A stretch of DNA of 64,000 bases from Cranoglanis bouderius (GCA_023630585.1 CM042567.1:17234501-17298500); one strand, 5' to 3'; positions 1 through 10,340 are shown, counted from the stretch's first letter. The notes: generated from the letters alone by a model not told the origin. Numbers and translations: made by a program.

Positions 1-335
1 TGTTTTTCATTTTCCCTGATTGATTAGTGCTCTATTTAAGTTCCTTGTGTTTCCTCCTCAGTTGCTGGAGCATTAAGTCAAGTCAGGTTATGTTTGTGTT
101 TGGTTCCTTTGTAATTGTTCTTGCTTCTGTTTTTACACAGTGTTTTGATTATTTAGTACATTTTTTCCTTAGGGTTATTTTTCTAGTTTTCTTGGTTTCT
201 GGATATGCCGGTTCCTAGTGTGTTTTCCTTGTGTTTCTTTCCTTGAACCTGTTTCCCTGAGCCTGTTTCCCTGTGTCTGTCTGTAATAAAGAAGTTCTGC
301 ATCTGCATCCGCCTCTATGGACCCTCCTTCATGAC
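1..335 (+). mobile_element. 3' part of a gypsy-type LTR (truncated by window edge)
   Basis: AT-rich, T-rich sequence contains a TATA-like 'ctctatttaag' near 31, an AATAAA polyadenylation signal near 286-291 and ends in 'catgaca', the usual ACA end of an LTR. Its layout resembles the LTR tail at 48185-48382, which follows recognisable integrase. No coding capacity is supported, and the short open frame at 27-218 is not meaningful. The start lies outside the window, so whether this is a solo LTR or the end of a full element cannot be told. Confidence 0.5.
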
Positions 336-344
336 ATTCTTTGG

Positions 345-615
345 TAGAACAACTTGTGCTTAGGGCTGTTGTCTTGCTGTATGACCCACTATCTCTTGAG
401 ATTCAGTTCACAGACAGATGTCCTGACATTTTCCTTTAGAATTCGCTGGTATAATTCAGAATTCATTGTTACATCAATGATGGCAAGCCATCCAGGCCCA
501 GATGGAGCAAAACAGGCCCAAACCACGATACTACCACCACCATGTTTCACAGATGGGATAATGTTCTTATGCCAGAATGTAGTGTTTTCCTTTCTCCAAA
601 CATAATGCTTCTAAT
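345..615 (-). mobile_element. Tc1-like transposase fragment, left part of a split copy
   Basis: Read on the minus strand this is the middle of a fish Tc1 transposase. The 'ccaccaccatgtttcacag' stretch near 534 encodes the conserved VKHGGG region, and the Q-x-I-L region lies at 430-470. It stops at a TTAA (616-619), and its continuation 'accaaaaagttcta' resumes at 6887 after the piggyBac element. It is heavily decayed with no continuous frame. Confidence 0.75.
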
Positions 616-619
616 TTAA
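616..619. other. TTAA target-site duplication, left copy (piggyBac)
   Basis: TTAA at 616-619 is matched by TTAA at 6883-6886. The two copies bracket an element whose ends read ctctttaaact (left) and, reverse complemented, ccctttgaagt (right). TTAA duplication is diagnostic of the piggyBac superfamily. Confidence 0.75.
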
Positions 620-769
620 CTCTTTAAACTCGATGGATGCGCCCCCGCGTCCAAATCACATAATGTCATTTCCTCAGAATAACTCCGGAAATATAGAATA
701 GATAGAAACAACAGAAAACTGCCTGAAAGAGTGGAAGACAAGCTTTCTTATGATACCTAGTTAATGTCT

Positions 770-839
770 TGTGGAGGTGGGGGCATGTTCTGTGTTGCAG
801 TGAGTGGAAGAAGATAAAAGGGAGGAGAGACCCGTGCCT

Positions 840-885
<46 letters not shown>

Positions 886-940
886 GCCTACACTGAGCCG
901 TGTGTGTGTGCACATGTGTGTGTAGAGAAAATAAAAGATG
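770..940 (+). repeat. 5' LTR remnant of the Gmr1-like element
   Basis: 'ttctgtgttgcagtgag..gaagaagataaaa' through a (GA)n tract to 'gtagagaaaataaaaga' matches the 3' LTR at about 3570-3705. About 90 bp near the start and everything after about 940 are missing relative to the 3' copy, so the primer-binding site was probably lost by deletion into gag. Confidence 0.7.
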
Positions 941-942
941 CT

Positions 943-1255
943 GGAATACCCAGACCTGAAACGGGCGATTTTGCAATGGGTTGGCAGAACCCCAGAACAG
1001 CACAGTCAGCGCTTCCGAGCGCTGACCTTCACTGAGCTTGGCCGCCCGTTTGCCTTTGCCCAGCAGCTCCGGGAGGTGGTTGTTGGCTGAGGGACATGAC
1101 GCCGAGGAAGTGATCGACCTGGTGGTGCTGGAGCAGTTCGTGGTGAGGCTTCCAGAAGGAACGGCGGAGTGGGTCCAGTGCCATCATCCCGCGTCTCTGG
1201 ATGAGGCGGTTCAGCTGGCAGAAGATCACCTGGCGGCGTATCTGGGGGCAGGCGA
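943..1255 (+). pseudogene. Gag fragment with SCAN-like domain
   Basis: Translation from about 943 gives a 'YPDLKRAILQWVG' helix followed by 'EQHSQRFRALTF' and 'AFAQQLREVV'. After a frameshift near 1080 it continues 'EEVIDLVVLEQFVVRLPEG' and 'DEAVQLAEDHLAAYL'. This run of helices is the SCAN domain pattern. The vertebrate SCAN oligomerisation domain of zinc-finger proteins is established as derived from the Gag capsid of Gmr1-like elements, so a Gag role fits the context. No zinc finger array follows; a (CT)n tract begins at 1271. One frameshift and loss of the remaining Gag mark it as a relic. Confidence 0.75.
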
Positions 1256-1264
1256 GCCCCACCC

Positions 1265-1410
1265 TTCTTCCTCTCTCTCTCTCTCTCTCTCTTTCTCGCC
1301 CTCGTGCCTCTCCTCGTCCCTTCCCTGTCCCTACACCCTCAACCCATGCCCCATACCCGTTCCTTCCCCCCTTCCCCCCGCTTCCTCTCTCCCTATTCAG
1401 GGCTGCAGGT
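1265..1410 (+). repeat. (CT)n and C/T-rich low-complexity tract
   Basis: A run of CT dinucleotides at about 1271-1292 grades into pyrimidine-rich sequence up to about 1400. It separates the Gag fragment from integrase and probably replaces the lost protease region. Confidence 0.7.
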
Positions 1411-1440
1411 ACAGGAGTATCTGCATGAGGGTTTCGCTTT

Positions 1441-1909
1441 GTGCTAGTATTAGTGGACTACGCAACGCAATACCCAGAAGCGGTGCCTCTACACAATATC
1501 TCCGAGAGGAATGTTGCGGATGCGCTCTTCCGCGTTATCTCCCGGGTTGGGATCCCAAAAGAGATCCTGACTGATCAGGGCACGTCGTTTATGTCACGCA
1601 CGCATGTACGAATTATTAGGAATTAAATTAATTCGCACCAGTGTTTATCATCCGTAAACAGATGGATTAGTGGAACACTTTAATCAAACACTTAAAAACA
1701 TGACTCGTAAGTTTGTGCAGGAAGATGCACGCAATTGGGATAATTGGCTAGAGCCCCTGTTATTTGCAGTACGAGAGGTCCTGCAAGCCTCCACGGGGTT
1801 TTCCCCATTTGAATTATTGTATGGACGCAAGCCGCGTGGCGTGCTTGATGTCATTCAGGAAGATTGGGAGGAGGGTCCTTCAACCAGTAAGAATGAAATC
1901 TTGACCTGA
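1441..1909 (+). pseudogene. Integrase core of the Gmr1-like element
   Basis: The fragment encodes 'LVLVDYATQYPEAVPL' with the first catalytic Asp, then 'GIPKEILTDQGTSFMS' with the second (TDQG). After a stop and frame change near 1623 it continues 'MEHFNQTLKNM' beside a degraded 'SVYHP.TDG' stretch, which is the third acidic region of the rve fold. 'GFSPFELLYGRKPRGVLD' follows. Family features are those of gypsy integrase (DNA strand transfer). Domain placement before RT is the notable point. Confidence 0.8.
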
Positions 1910-2011
1910 GAGTAAAACTCCACATGTTAAGTCACATAACTCAGGAGAATTTGCTATAGGCGCAAGAACGTCAATCCCGGCTGTGTAACAGGTGCTCAGC
2001 TGCGTGAGTTC

Positions 2012-2374
2012 ATGCTGGGAGATAAAGTGCTCGTATTACTACCCACATCAAGCTCCAAATTACTCGCCAAGTGGCAAGGGCCCTTTGAGGTCACACGGCG
2101 AGTCGGGGATGTCGACTATAAGGTAAGGCGAACGGATAGAGGCGAAGTGCGACAGGTTTACCATCTCAACCTCCTAAAACTGTGGAGGGAGACTGCATCT
2201 GTGGCTTTGGAGATGGTTGTTCCTGAGAGGGAGGAGCTAGGACTGGAGGTAAGCTTAAAAGTGGCAATTCAATCCCCCCGGTCTCATGTGGAGACCACCT
2301 CTCCCCGGCCCAAATCACAGACAGTCAAAAACTACAGGCAGAGTTTTCCGACGGCCTCTCCCCGGCCGCACTAA
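2012..2374 (+). pseudogene. Integrase C-terminal GPF-type domain
   Basis: The peptide 'GDKVLVLLPTSSSKLLAKW' followed by 'QGPFEVTRRVGDVDYKV' is the small barrel with a GPY/F motif that ends gypsy integrases and contacts DNA. 'YHLNLLKLW' follows. It is separated from the core by stops between 1909 and 2012. Beyond about 2260 the reading is a low-confidence spacer before RT. Confidence 0.75.
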
Positions 2375-2439
2375 CCTCACAGAGCACCACATTGAGACAG
2401 CCCCGGGGTGGTGGTTCGCAGCCGCCCCATTGACTGCCC

Positions 2440-2900
2440 GAACACAAAAAGAATGTTGTCCGGGATGAACTTAAGGCCATGCTCAAAATGGGGGTAATTG
2501 AGGAGTCCCACAGTGACTGGACCAGCCCGGTGGTCTTGGTCCGGAGGTTCCAGAGGTTCATGGACAGAATACTCCATCCACACGCTGCATATGCCACTGC
2601 CTATTTAGATGACATTATTATATACAGTAATGACTGGCAGCGACACATACAGCACTTATGAGCGGTGCTGAAGTCACTGAGGCAAGCAGAACTCACAGCA
2701 AACCAAATAAGTGCGCGATTGGACAGGTGGAAGTACGGTATCTGGGCTTCCACTTGGGCCATGGGCAGGTGCATCCCCAAATTGATAAGACAGCAGCGAT
2801 TGCGACCTGTCCAAGACCCAAGACCAAAAAGGAGGTGAGACGTTTCCTAGCGTTGGCTGGCTTATCGTAGGTTCGCGCCTAATTATTCAGATGTCACCAG
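2440..2900 (+). pseudogene. Reverse transcriptase fragments
   Basis: 'ELKAMLKMGVIEESHSDW' with 'TSPVVLV' (RT fingers) jumps directly to 'FQRFMDRIL' and 'AYLDDIIIYS', the catalytic YxDD-type box with Leu as x, so most of the fingers and palm were deleted. After a stop at about 2659 the thumb continues 'KCAIGQVEVRYLGFHLGHG' and 'KKEVRRFLALAGL'. It is a degenerate relic lying downstream of integrase. Confidence 0.8.
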
Positions 2901-2979
2901 CCCGCTGACTGATCTCACTAAAAAGGGGGCACCAGATCCGGTCCAGTGGACGGAGCCATGCCAACAGGCATTCATTCAG

Positions 2980-3400
2980 GTAAAAGCTGCACTGTGTGGC
3001 GGACCACTCCTACATTCTCCTGATTTCTCTCTCCCTTTTGTTTTACAGACGGATGCATCAGACAGGGGGCTGGGGGCCATGCTGTCCCAGGTGGTGGAGG
3101 GGGTAGAGCGCCCCATGCTGTACATCAACCACAAGCTCTCGGTGCGAGAGACAAAGTACAGCACGATTGAGAAAGAGCGCCTGGCCATCAAATGGGCGGT
3201 CCTCACCCTTGGCTACTATCTGCTGGGGTGGGCCTTCACCTTCTGTTCGGACCATGCCCCGCTCCAGTGGCTCTACCGCATGAAGGATGCCAACACGCGG
3301 ATCACTTGTTGGTACCTGGCACTCCAACCATTTAAGTTCGAGGTGATCCATAGACTGGGGGCTCAGATGGCTATGGCGGACTTCCTCTCCCGGCAAGTCG
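2980..3400 (+). pseudogene. RNase H domain of the Gmr1-like element
   Basis: 'LQTDASDRGLGAMLSQV' carries the first acidic residue. 'STIEKERLAIKWAV' (Glu) and 'TFCSDHAPLQWL' (Asp) give the remaining RNase H pattern, and the usual 'FKFEVIHRLGAQMAMADFLS' tail follows. This is the best-preserved frame of the element (3079-3471). The polypurine-like 'cagtggggg' at about 3448-3455 lies just before the 3' LTR. Confidence 0.85.
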
Positions 3401-3457
3401 GGGCGGAGTCGGCGGCAGGCCGGATGGCTCCCTGGCCTGAGTCGGACAGTGGGGGTA

Positions 3458-3809
3458 TGTGGAGGCCGTGATGGAGAAGGGCGTGGTTAAGCACCAGTTT
3501 GTGAATGGAGGGCGGAGCCGGAGAAAGCAAGTGGTAAGGATCACACACGTGTAGGAAATGAGACTAATGATTGTTCTGTGTTGCAGTGAGGGGAAGAAGA
3601 TAAAAGGGAGGAGAGACACACGCCTCGAGAGAGAGAGAGAGAGAGAGAGCCACCTGCACAGAGCCGTGTGTGTGTGCGCATGTGTGTGTAGAGAAAATAA
3701 AAGAGCGCTGAACAGCGTAAAGAAAAAAGGAAAAATAAATAAAAGCATCTGAGTTGGATCAAGCCTGCCTCTGCATTATTCCTCCTTGCCCGACCTCTAA
3801 AGTGTTACA
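3458..3809 (+). repeat. 3' LTR of the Gmr1-like element
   Basis: A 352-bp sequence runs from TGTGGAGG to GTTACA. It contains a (GA)n tract at about 3626-3649 and AATAAA-type signals near 3691 and 3735. The 5-bp duplication tgtct follows immediately at 3810-3814. Confidence 0.8.
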
Positions 3810-4238
3810 TGTCTGTATACTAACCATAAGCAGAGATATTTACTTTTAAAAATTGCACAAAATTATTTACTTCCTGTGCGCGTCACTTTAAAAATTAGCC
3901 AGGCCTATATGCATATCTTCGTCATGTTTTGACATAAAAACAAGTGGGGGAAAAGAAACACCTGCTTTATATGAACTAGAAATGAAACATCATAAATGAG
4001 TCCCTTGACCAATCATTTTCGTCGCCTCTTCCTCTTGACAAATGACATTTAGTAACGCGTTGCTGAGGCTCGTTGCTGTTATAACGAGTAGGAGACAGAG
4101 GGACGAACAATGACACAGAGAGACGGAGAAGAGTGCATCCTGAAAGTTTGGATATTTCATCAAAGTTTGGAAAAATAGCGTTTTACCACCATGGCTTCCA
4201 GTAGGAGGTTTTTATCTACTCAGGATGTTTTAGCTGCA

Positions 4239-4347
4239 CTTTTTGAAGACGAGGATGACAGGAACGCTTCATCTGATTTGGGGAGCGCATCGTCAGATGA
4301 AGAAAATCATCCTGAAGAGGGAGTCGATTTACTCCGAAAAAAAACGT

Positions 4348-4410
<63 letters not shown>

Positions 4411-4599
4411 CTCTCTCTCTCTCACTCTCACACACTCACTCACACACACTTTCACTCTCTCATACACACATACACACACACACTTTGTTCACTTTTGAAG
4501 ACGAGGATGACAGGAACGCTTCATCTGATTTGGGGAGCGCATCGTCAGATGAAGAAAATCATCCTGAAGAGGGAGGCGAGTTACTCCGAAAAAAAACGT

Positions 4600-4654
<55 letters not shown>

Positions 4655-4739
4655 CTCTCTCTCACTCTCACACACTCACTCACACACACTTTCACTCTCT
4701 CATACACACATACACACACACACTTTGTTCACTTTTTTA
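4239..4739 (+). repeat. ~250-bp tandem duplication spanning an exon end and (CA)n
   Basis: 4239-4490 and 4491-4739 are near-identical. Each holds the end of transposase exon 1, the gtaagt donor (4346, 4598), a (CA)n tract and 'cactttgttcactttt'. Differences seen are gtcgat versus gcgagt and the length of the CA run. A looser third partial repeat of the following 70 bp appears at 4730-4800 versus 4890-4965. Confidence 0.9.
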
Positions 4740-4805
4740 AATAAGAAAATTGGTTATTTCTAAGCATCTTTGAAAAACTGCAACAGTGCAAAAGTCAAAA
4801 AAATG

Positions 4806-4993
4806 AACTCGGTCAATGTGCGTGCATGTGTGTGTGTGTGTGTTCATGCGTGCACACACACTCACACACACACACACACACACACACAGAGTTCACTTTT
4901 ATAAGGAAAGTTTATTTCTAAGCATTTTTAGAAACTGCCACAGTGCAATAGGCAGAAAAGGATCGCTAGCTGTCAGAGAGAGAGAGAGAGAGA
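4806..4993 (+). repeat. (TG)n, (CA)n and (GA)n microsatellites
   Basis: Short dinucleotide runs lie at about 4827-4842 (TG), 4857-4887 (CA) and 4976-4993 (GA), all inside the presumed piggyBac intron. They encode nothing. Confidence 0.8.
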
Positions 4994-6284
4994 ATAACTT
5001 TTATATGTGAATACATGTATAAAAGTCCATATATATTTTTATTTGTTTGTTTGTTTATTTTTTTTCTATTCTTGCATCTTTACAGCGCTGATCCACAAAC
5101 AGCCTTCTAGGGGAAGAGGAAGGCAAAAAAGACCTGGTACTGCTAAGGTGGCACAAACAAAGCGTTCACGCCCAACACAGCCAACACCGACAGCCCTAAA
5201 TACAGTACATCTGTGGAAAACAGAAAGGGACACTGATGTTGCCCCTACACTCCATCGGTTTCAGCCACGCAGAACTCCTGGAGTCCAGGATGATGCATCA
5301 CAGCACTATACCCCACTGGACCTCTTTCAGCTGTATTTTTCAAAGGCTTCTGTGCAGACACTTTGCACAAATACCAACAAACAGGCAGCTAGAAATCTGG
5401 ACAAGGGAAAAAAGTACATATGGTCGATGTCACTGTAGAAGAGTTTTACAAATTCGTTGGTCCGGTCATCTATTGGTCTGGTCATCTACATCAATGGTTC
5501 CTCTAAAACATATCCAGGATTATTGGAGAGAAAACCACATCTACTCTATTCCTTTTCCAGTAACAATTATGACGATGGATAGGTATAGAACTATTTCATG
5601 GAACATTCACATGAGTGACACAGACAAAGATGTGGTGAACGACAGGAAGAAGGGGACACCAGACCATGACAAGTTGTTCCACACAAGACCACTTGACGAT
5701 GAAATATGTGCTGCCTGCCAGGCACATTAACATCCAAGAAGGGAACTTGCAGAAGATGAGAGAATGGTGGCAACAAAAGCTAAAACTGGCATGACCCAGT
5801 ATATGAAGGACAAGCGTACAAAATCGGGGTTCAAACTTTTTGTGTTAGCTGACTCCTCTAATGGCTACACAAATAATTTATTTGTGTATACTGGGAAAAC
5901 AAGGGAAGCAAGTGGGAATCTTATGACAGCGTGATGGCTCTCATAAATCCAGCTTACCTGGGAACTAGATACAACATATATGTAGACAACTTTTATACAA
6001 GTCCCAGGCTTTTCACAGACTTGGCACAGGCATACTTTGGAGCTTGTGGGACATATAGAGATTACCGGAAAGGCTGCCCCCAAAACAGGCAGAATGCTCT
6101 GCACCAAAAATCCCCCAGCAACCTGTGAATGCTGTTGAAAGGTGGATAAAAAGAAAATGTTGACACCATGGAAGTGAAAGGCCTGTGATGTGGCACTGTG
6201 CCTCATTGTGGAAAGGAATTGCTTTGAAAAATGGCACAGCTAAAAGGACACAGACATTGGAGGACTGCACAGACTGAAAAAAAA

Positions 6285-6694
6285 ATGCTTGTTTTACTTG
6301 TCAATAGTTCACTAGAGATTCTTGTTTCTCATTTTTAAAGTTTATATTTTGAATTTATGGCGGACTGACCAGACTGAAAGAACACCTGTGACTAATCTGT
6401 TTTATTTGTAAATAGTTCACTAGAGTTATTTGTTTTTCACTTCTAAAGTCTATATTTTGCATTTATGGTGTTGAAAAAAAAAGATTATTGAAAAAAATGC
6501 TTGTTGTACTTGTAATTAGTTCATTACGTTCTTGTTTCTCATTTTCAAAGTTTATATTTTGAATTTATGGTGGACTGACCAGACTGAAAGAACACCTGTG
6601 ACTAATCTGTTTTATTTGTAAATAGTTCAATAGAGTTATTTGTTTTTCACTTCTAAAGTTTATATTTTGCATTTATGGTGTGAAAAAAAAGGTT
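6285..6694 (+). repeat. ~205-bp tandem duplication in the piggyBac 3' region
   Basis: The block running from 'cttgtttctca' through 'ggactgaccagactgaaag' and 'tttgcatttatggtg' occurs twice in direct orientation (about 6285-6487 and 6493-6694) with few differences. It lies between the transposase remnant and the right end and carries no open frame. Confidence 0.85.
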
Positions 6695-6886
6695 ATTGGA
6701 AAAAAAAATTGTTTAGCTTGTTTTCTTAATTTTCTAAATAAAAATGTGAGTTTTTTTATTGCCGTTTTTTTTTTTTTTTGTGTGTGTTATGGAAGCAATT
6801 ACATCAAAACTGTATACTATATTTAAAAATGAATAAAATATCCTTAAAGCTGAAGTTGCACTGACTTCAAGACTTCAAAGGGTTAA

Positions 6887-7027
<141 letters not shown>

Positions 7028-7039
7028 AATCTAAAATCT

Positions 7040-7431
7040 ACATTAACGATAATTATGTACCCTCTTTCCTTTACAATCAAAATTAGTTGACAGGTTTTTG
7101 TTATGTAAAAAAAAAAGGAAAAGAAAGGAAACTAAGATAAATCATGCCAGAACTTTGTCCACAATCAATGCAAAATTCTAAAAAGTAAATGAAACAAACA
7201 TTAGGAACAAAATATTACTTTAGGGTTGTGCACACTTATGCAGCCAGGTTATTGTAACTTTTATTTTCGCTATTTTTCCCTAAAATGTTTCTGATTGTTT
7301 TACACTTAATTTTTCTACATTGTAATTTCTCATTGAGGGTGGAAAAAGTTCTGACATGATTTATCTTTTTTTTTTACAAGACAAAAACCTGCCATTTTAA
7401 CATGCGTGTGTAGACTTTTTATGTCCACTGT
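7040..7431. mobile_element. Non-autonomous element with internal inverted repeat
   Basis: 'ggtttttgt..tgtaaaaaaaa' and 'gataaatcatgccagaactt' (7090-7155) are the inverted complement of 'aagttctgacatgatttatc' and 'acaagacaaaaacc' (7346-7393). The right end 'tttttatgtccactg' followed by TA at 7432-7433 looks like a Tc1-type terminus. The left terminus is not visible. No coding sequence. Confidence 0.5.
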
Positions 7432-7433
7432 AT

Positions 7434-7695
7434 TACCAAAATCAGGCCGAACTAAATGCTCAGACAAGAATTGCAATTGTCAGAAAAATATCCAAGAGTA
7501 CAACTACAACTCTGAAGGGGTTACAGAGCTCACTGACTGAAATAGGAGAACCTGTGCATACCTCAATATCATCAGCTCTTCACAGATCTGGCCTCTATGG
7601 GAGAATGGCCAGAAGGAAGCCACAAGATTTTGTGGTATGATGAGACTAAAATTGGGCCATTTGGTATAAAGCCAAAGCATAATGTTTGGTGTCAA
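7434..7695 (+). mobile_element. Tc1-like transposase fragment
   Basis: Plus-strand fragments include the 'SGLYGRMARRKP' region and 'FWYDETKIGPFGIKPKHNVW', the region around the second catalytic Asp of Tc1 (DETK). It stops where 'cactgcaaaaa' begins at 7696. Frames are broken. Confidence 0.65.
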
Positions 7696-7990
7696 CACTG
7701 CAAAAAAAGGAATTGCAAGAAGGTAAAAAAAAAAGAAAAAAAAAAGCCTTGTTTCTGGGAAATGAGTTTTATTTTTTTTTGTGTAAAAAGAAAAATTATC
7801 TTGTCAAGCATGTTTTGCATTAGAAAAGTAACCTCATTTTAGGAAAATATATCTAACTTTGTCTTAATAAGATCTTTCAGCTAATATGGAGCTAGATTTA
7901 ACCACTAACAAGCTACAACAATGGTTTGCATAATATCCCAGCAGAAGAACAATATTATTTTCCTTATTTTAAGATTAAGACCACTTGCAC
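7696..7990. mobile_element. Left part of a CACTGCAAAAA-ended non-autonomous element
   Basis: It starts 'cactgcaaaaaaagg' (7696) and contains 'ttccttattttaagattaag' (about 7957-7976), as in common fish non-autonomous DNA elements. The matching right end 'tgtttttgcagtg' closes at 12070. It contains no gene. Confidence 0.5.
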
Positions 7991-8319
7991 AACTTACATT
8001 TTTTCCATGAAGCAGCTATGTGTCATGGTTATGCTGAAATCCACATTGAACTACATTACCCATCAGCCCCAGCACATCACATCACCATGTCACATGTCCC
8101 ACTGATCACTTACACCTTTGGTACCCCTAATAAGCACCCCTACAGTGCTGTGAAAAAGTATTTGAAAAAAAAGTATATCTGATTTCTTCTGGTTTTGTAT
8201 ATATCTCATACCAAATTGCTTCAGAAATTAAAACAAAATCTAAGATAAAGGCAACCTGAGTAAACACAAAATACAGTTTTTTAATGTTACTGTTATTTAT
8301 TGAAGCAAAATCCCAATTT

Positions 8320-10140
8320 TGTGGATGTAACCCGATCTCTCAAATGAGTGAATATTCGCAAGGCCATGGGCCCAGACGTCATCCCGGGTCGTGTCCTCAA
8401 AGTATGCGTGGACCAACTAGCGGGGGTTTTCATTTTCAGGTTTTCAGGTTGACATTTTCAACCTCTCCCTCTCCTTGTCTACAGTCCCCACATGCTTCAA
8501 AACATCCACCATTGTCCCTGTACCGAAGCAAAACACCATCACATGCTTAAATGACTGGCGTCCTGTTGCTCTGACTCCCATCATAAGCAAATGCTTTGAA
8601 AAACTAATCAGAGACTACATTTACTCCGTACTGCCCGCACCTCTGGACCCACTGCAATATGCTTATAGAGGAAACCGCTCCACAGATGATGCTATTGCCT
8701 TCACCCTTCACACTGCTCTCTCCCACCTGGACAAGAAGAACACTTATGTGAGAATGTTGTTTGTGGACTACAGCTCAGCATTCAACACCATAATGCCCTC
8801 TAAACTTGACGCTAAGCTCTGGCCTCTGGGCTTAAACAGCTCGCTGTGCAGCTGTCAGGCAGCTTTCTGCCAGGCAGACACCAGGTGGTCAAAATGGGCA
8901 ACAACATCTCCTCACCACTGACCCTTAATACCGGAGGGGCTCAGCCCACTCCTGTACTCGTTGTACACACATAACTGTGTGGCCACCCACAGCTCCAACA
9001 TTGTCAAATTTGCTGACGACACGGTGGTGATAGGCCTGATCACAGAGATGACGAAACAGCCTACAGAGAAGAGGTTTGTTCACTAACACACTGGTGCCAG
9101 GAGAACAACCTCTCTCTAAACATCAACAAAACCAAGGAACTTGTGGTAGACTTTAGGAAACAGGACAGAAAGCACAGCCCTATCACAATCGATGGCGCAC
9201 CAGTAGAAAGAGTCAGCAGCTTCAAGTTCCTCGGGGTCCACATCTCCGATGACTTAACATGGTCCATCCATACAGAGGCCGTAGTAAAGAAAGCTCACCA
9301 GCGGCTCTTCTTTCTAAGACGTCTGAGGAAGTTTGGGATGAGCTCCAGCATCCTCAGATCATTCTACACATGCACAGTAGAGAGTATCCTGTCTGGCTGA
9401 ATCACTGTCTGGTATGGGAACAGTATGGCCCTCAACCGAAATGTGCTGAAGAGAGTACTACATACGTCTCAGCACATAGTTGGAGGTGAGCTCCCCTCCC
9501 TCCAGGACATCTACACAAGACGGTGTATGACGAAAGCTCGGAGGATCATCAAAAACTACATCCATCCAAGCCAAGCACTGTTCTCATAGCTACCATCTGG
9601 TAGACAATACCGCAGCATCAGAACCCGCACCAGCAGACTGAGGGACAGCTTTTTCCCCTAGACCATCAGGTTGCTAAACTGTTAATAACCTCACACCCAA
9701 GGACCTGAACACTTATTCACTGGACTATATATACATATATTTATTATTACTCAATAGTCCCTCCATGCACACTTATACCAACACCAGTACATACCATATA
9801 CTTCTGCACACTTTGTATACCATGTATACAATATCACTTTATTGTATGTCTGTACTGTATTTGCATAATGAGTACTGTGTACTGTGCTATATGCCATTAT
9901 ACATTTGTATATTCTAACTTGTATATTCAGAGCATTATTCTTACATTGTTATTTATGTACATTGTATTCCATTATTGTATAGTCTGCTGTTATCTGTACT
10001 CTCCTACCATATTGAGTGTACTTACTGTACTACTGTACAACTGCAATACCTGGAACTTGTACCTAAGCTTTTCACACTTCATTTTCACTATAAAATGTTG
10101 TAGTGACAATAAAAGTGAGTTGAGTTGGAGTGAGTTGAGA
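8320..10140 (+). mobile_element. L2/CR1-like LINE, 5'-truncated
   Basis: It begins within the linker before RT ('RKAMGPDVIPGRVLK'), runs through RT and ends in 'gtgacaataaaagtgagttg' and a short TGAGT(T/G)GA-type tail. This is the normal 3'-tail organisation of fish L2-type LINEs and indicates 5'-truncated insertion into the surrounding Tc1. Same family as the fragment at 26450-27960. Confidence 0.8.
8475..9400 (+). pseudogene. LINE reverse transcriptase (L2-like)
   Basis: Frame 8475-8921 encodes '[17 protein letters not shown]', '[19 protein letters not shown]', '[18 protein letters not shown]' and '[13 protein letters not shown]', the first catalytic Asp box of RT. After frame changes, 'KFADDTVVIG' near 9006 supplies the ADD box. 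9143-9400 carries the thumb ('ELVVDFRK', 'FKFLGVHISDDLTW', 'RLFFLRRLRKFGM'). Stops and frameshifts around 8920-9140 inactivate it. In the family the enzyme primes reverse transcription at a nicked target. Confidence 0.85.
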
Positions 10141-10340
10141 TACCAACTATGCCTGTGTGAAAATGTATTTGCCCCTGTAGGTATTAATTCCCCAAATCTA
10201 ACGGCATTCACAATGGGGTTCAGCTGGACTAGACACAACCAGGCCTGATTACTGTCAGCCCTGTTCAATAAAATCAACACTTAAATAGAACTTTCTCAAC
10301 AGCATGCAGTTGGTTAAAAGGTCTTACCCAGTAACACACT

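Larger units (their letters stand above)
770..3809 (+). mobile_element. Gmr1-like Ty3/gypsy element with integrase before RT (degenerate)
   Basis: Direct LTR remnants (770 to about 940, and 3458-3809) begin TGTGGAGG; the 3' copy ends GTTACA, and the element is flanked by the 5-bp duplication tgtct (765-769, 3810-3814). Internal order along the plus strand is SCAN-like Gag (943-1255), integrase (1441-1909), integrase C-terminal domain (2012-2200), RT fragments (2440-2900) and RNase H (2980-3400). Integrase upstream of RT is not the ordinary gypsy order. It is the order described for the Gmr1 group of deuterostome gypsy-like elements, which also carry SCAN-related Gag. Protease and primer site appear deleted. 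Multiple frameshifts make it non-autonomous. Confidence 0.8.
4191..6270 (+). pseudogene. piggyBac transposase (PGBD4-like), spliced and decayed
   Basis: Exon 1 (4191-4345) starts at an ATG in good context (accaccATGg) and encodes 'MASSRRFLSTQDVLAALF' followed by an acidic Ser-rich stretch, typical of PGBD N-termini, then a gtaagt donor. After a CA-rich intron the body resumes near 5086 with a basic 'SRGRGRQKRP' stretch, then 'YTPLDLFQLYFSKASVQTL' (5020-5438 frame) and, after a one-base shift, 'DVTVEEFYKFVG'. 'TMDRYRTISWNIHMSD' and 'SGFKLFVLADSSNGYT' follow. The catalytic-core strand 'YNIYVDNFYTSPRLFTDL' lies at about 5968-6020. At least three frameshifts or stops occur after 5430, so it is inactive. 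The function in the family is cut-and-paste transposition at TTAA. Confidence 0.8.
620..6882 (+). mobile_element. piggyBac (PGBD4-like) element, interrupted by an LTR retrotransposon
   Basis: The element is bounded by TTAA (616-619, 6883-6886) and by imperfect inverted ends of the CCCTTT type. It carries a decayed transposase at 4191-6270. Its left flank is split at 769/3815 by the LTR element at 770-3809. Without that insertion it would be about 3.2 kb. Two internal tandem duplications (4239-4739, 6285-6694) lengthened it. Several stops and frameshifts indicate that it is dead. The join of first and second exon was not shown to keep frame. Confidence 0.75.

Noticed and set aside
4243..4740. 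Open frames with long Thr-His or Cys-Val runs across 4216-4740 and 21017-21393
   Set aside because: These are translations of (CA)n/(TG)n microsatellites, not proteins.
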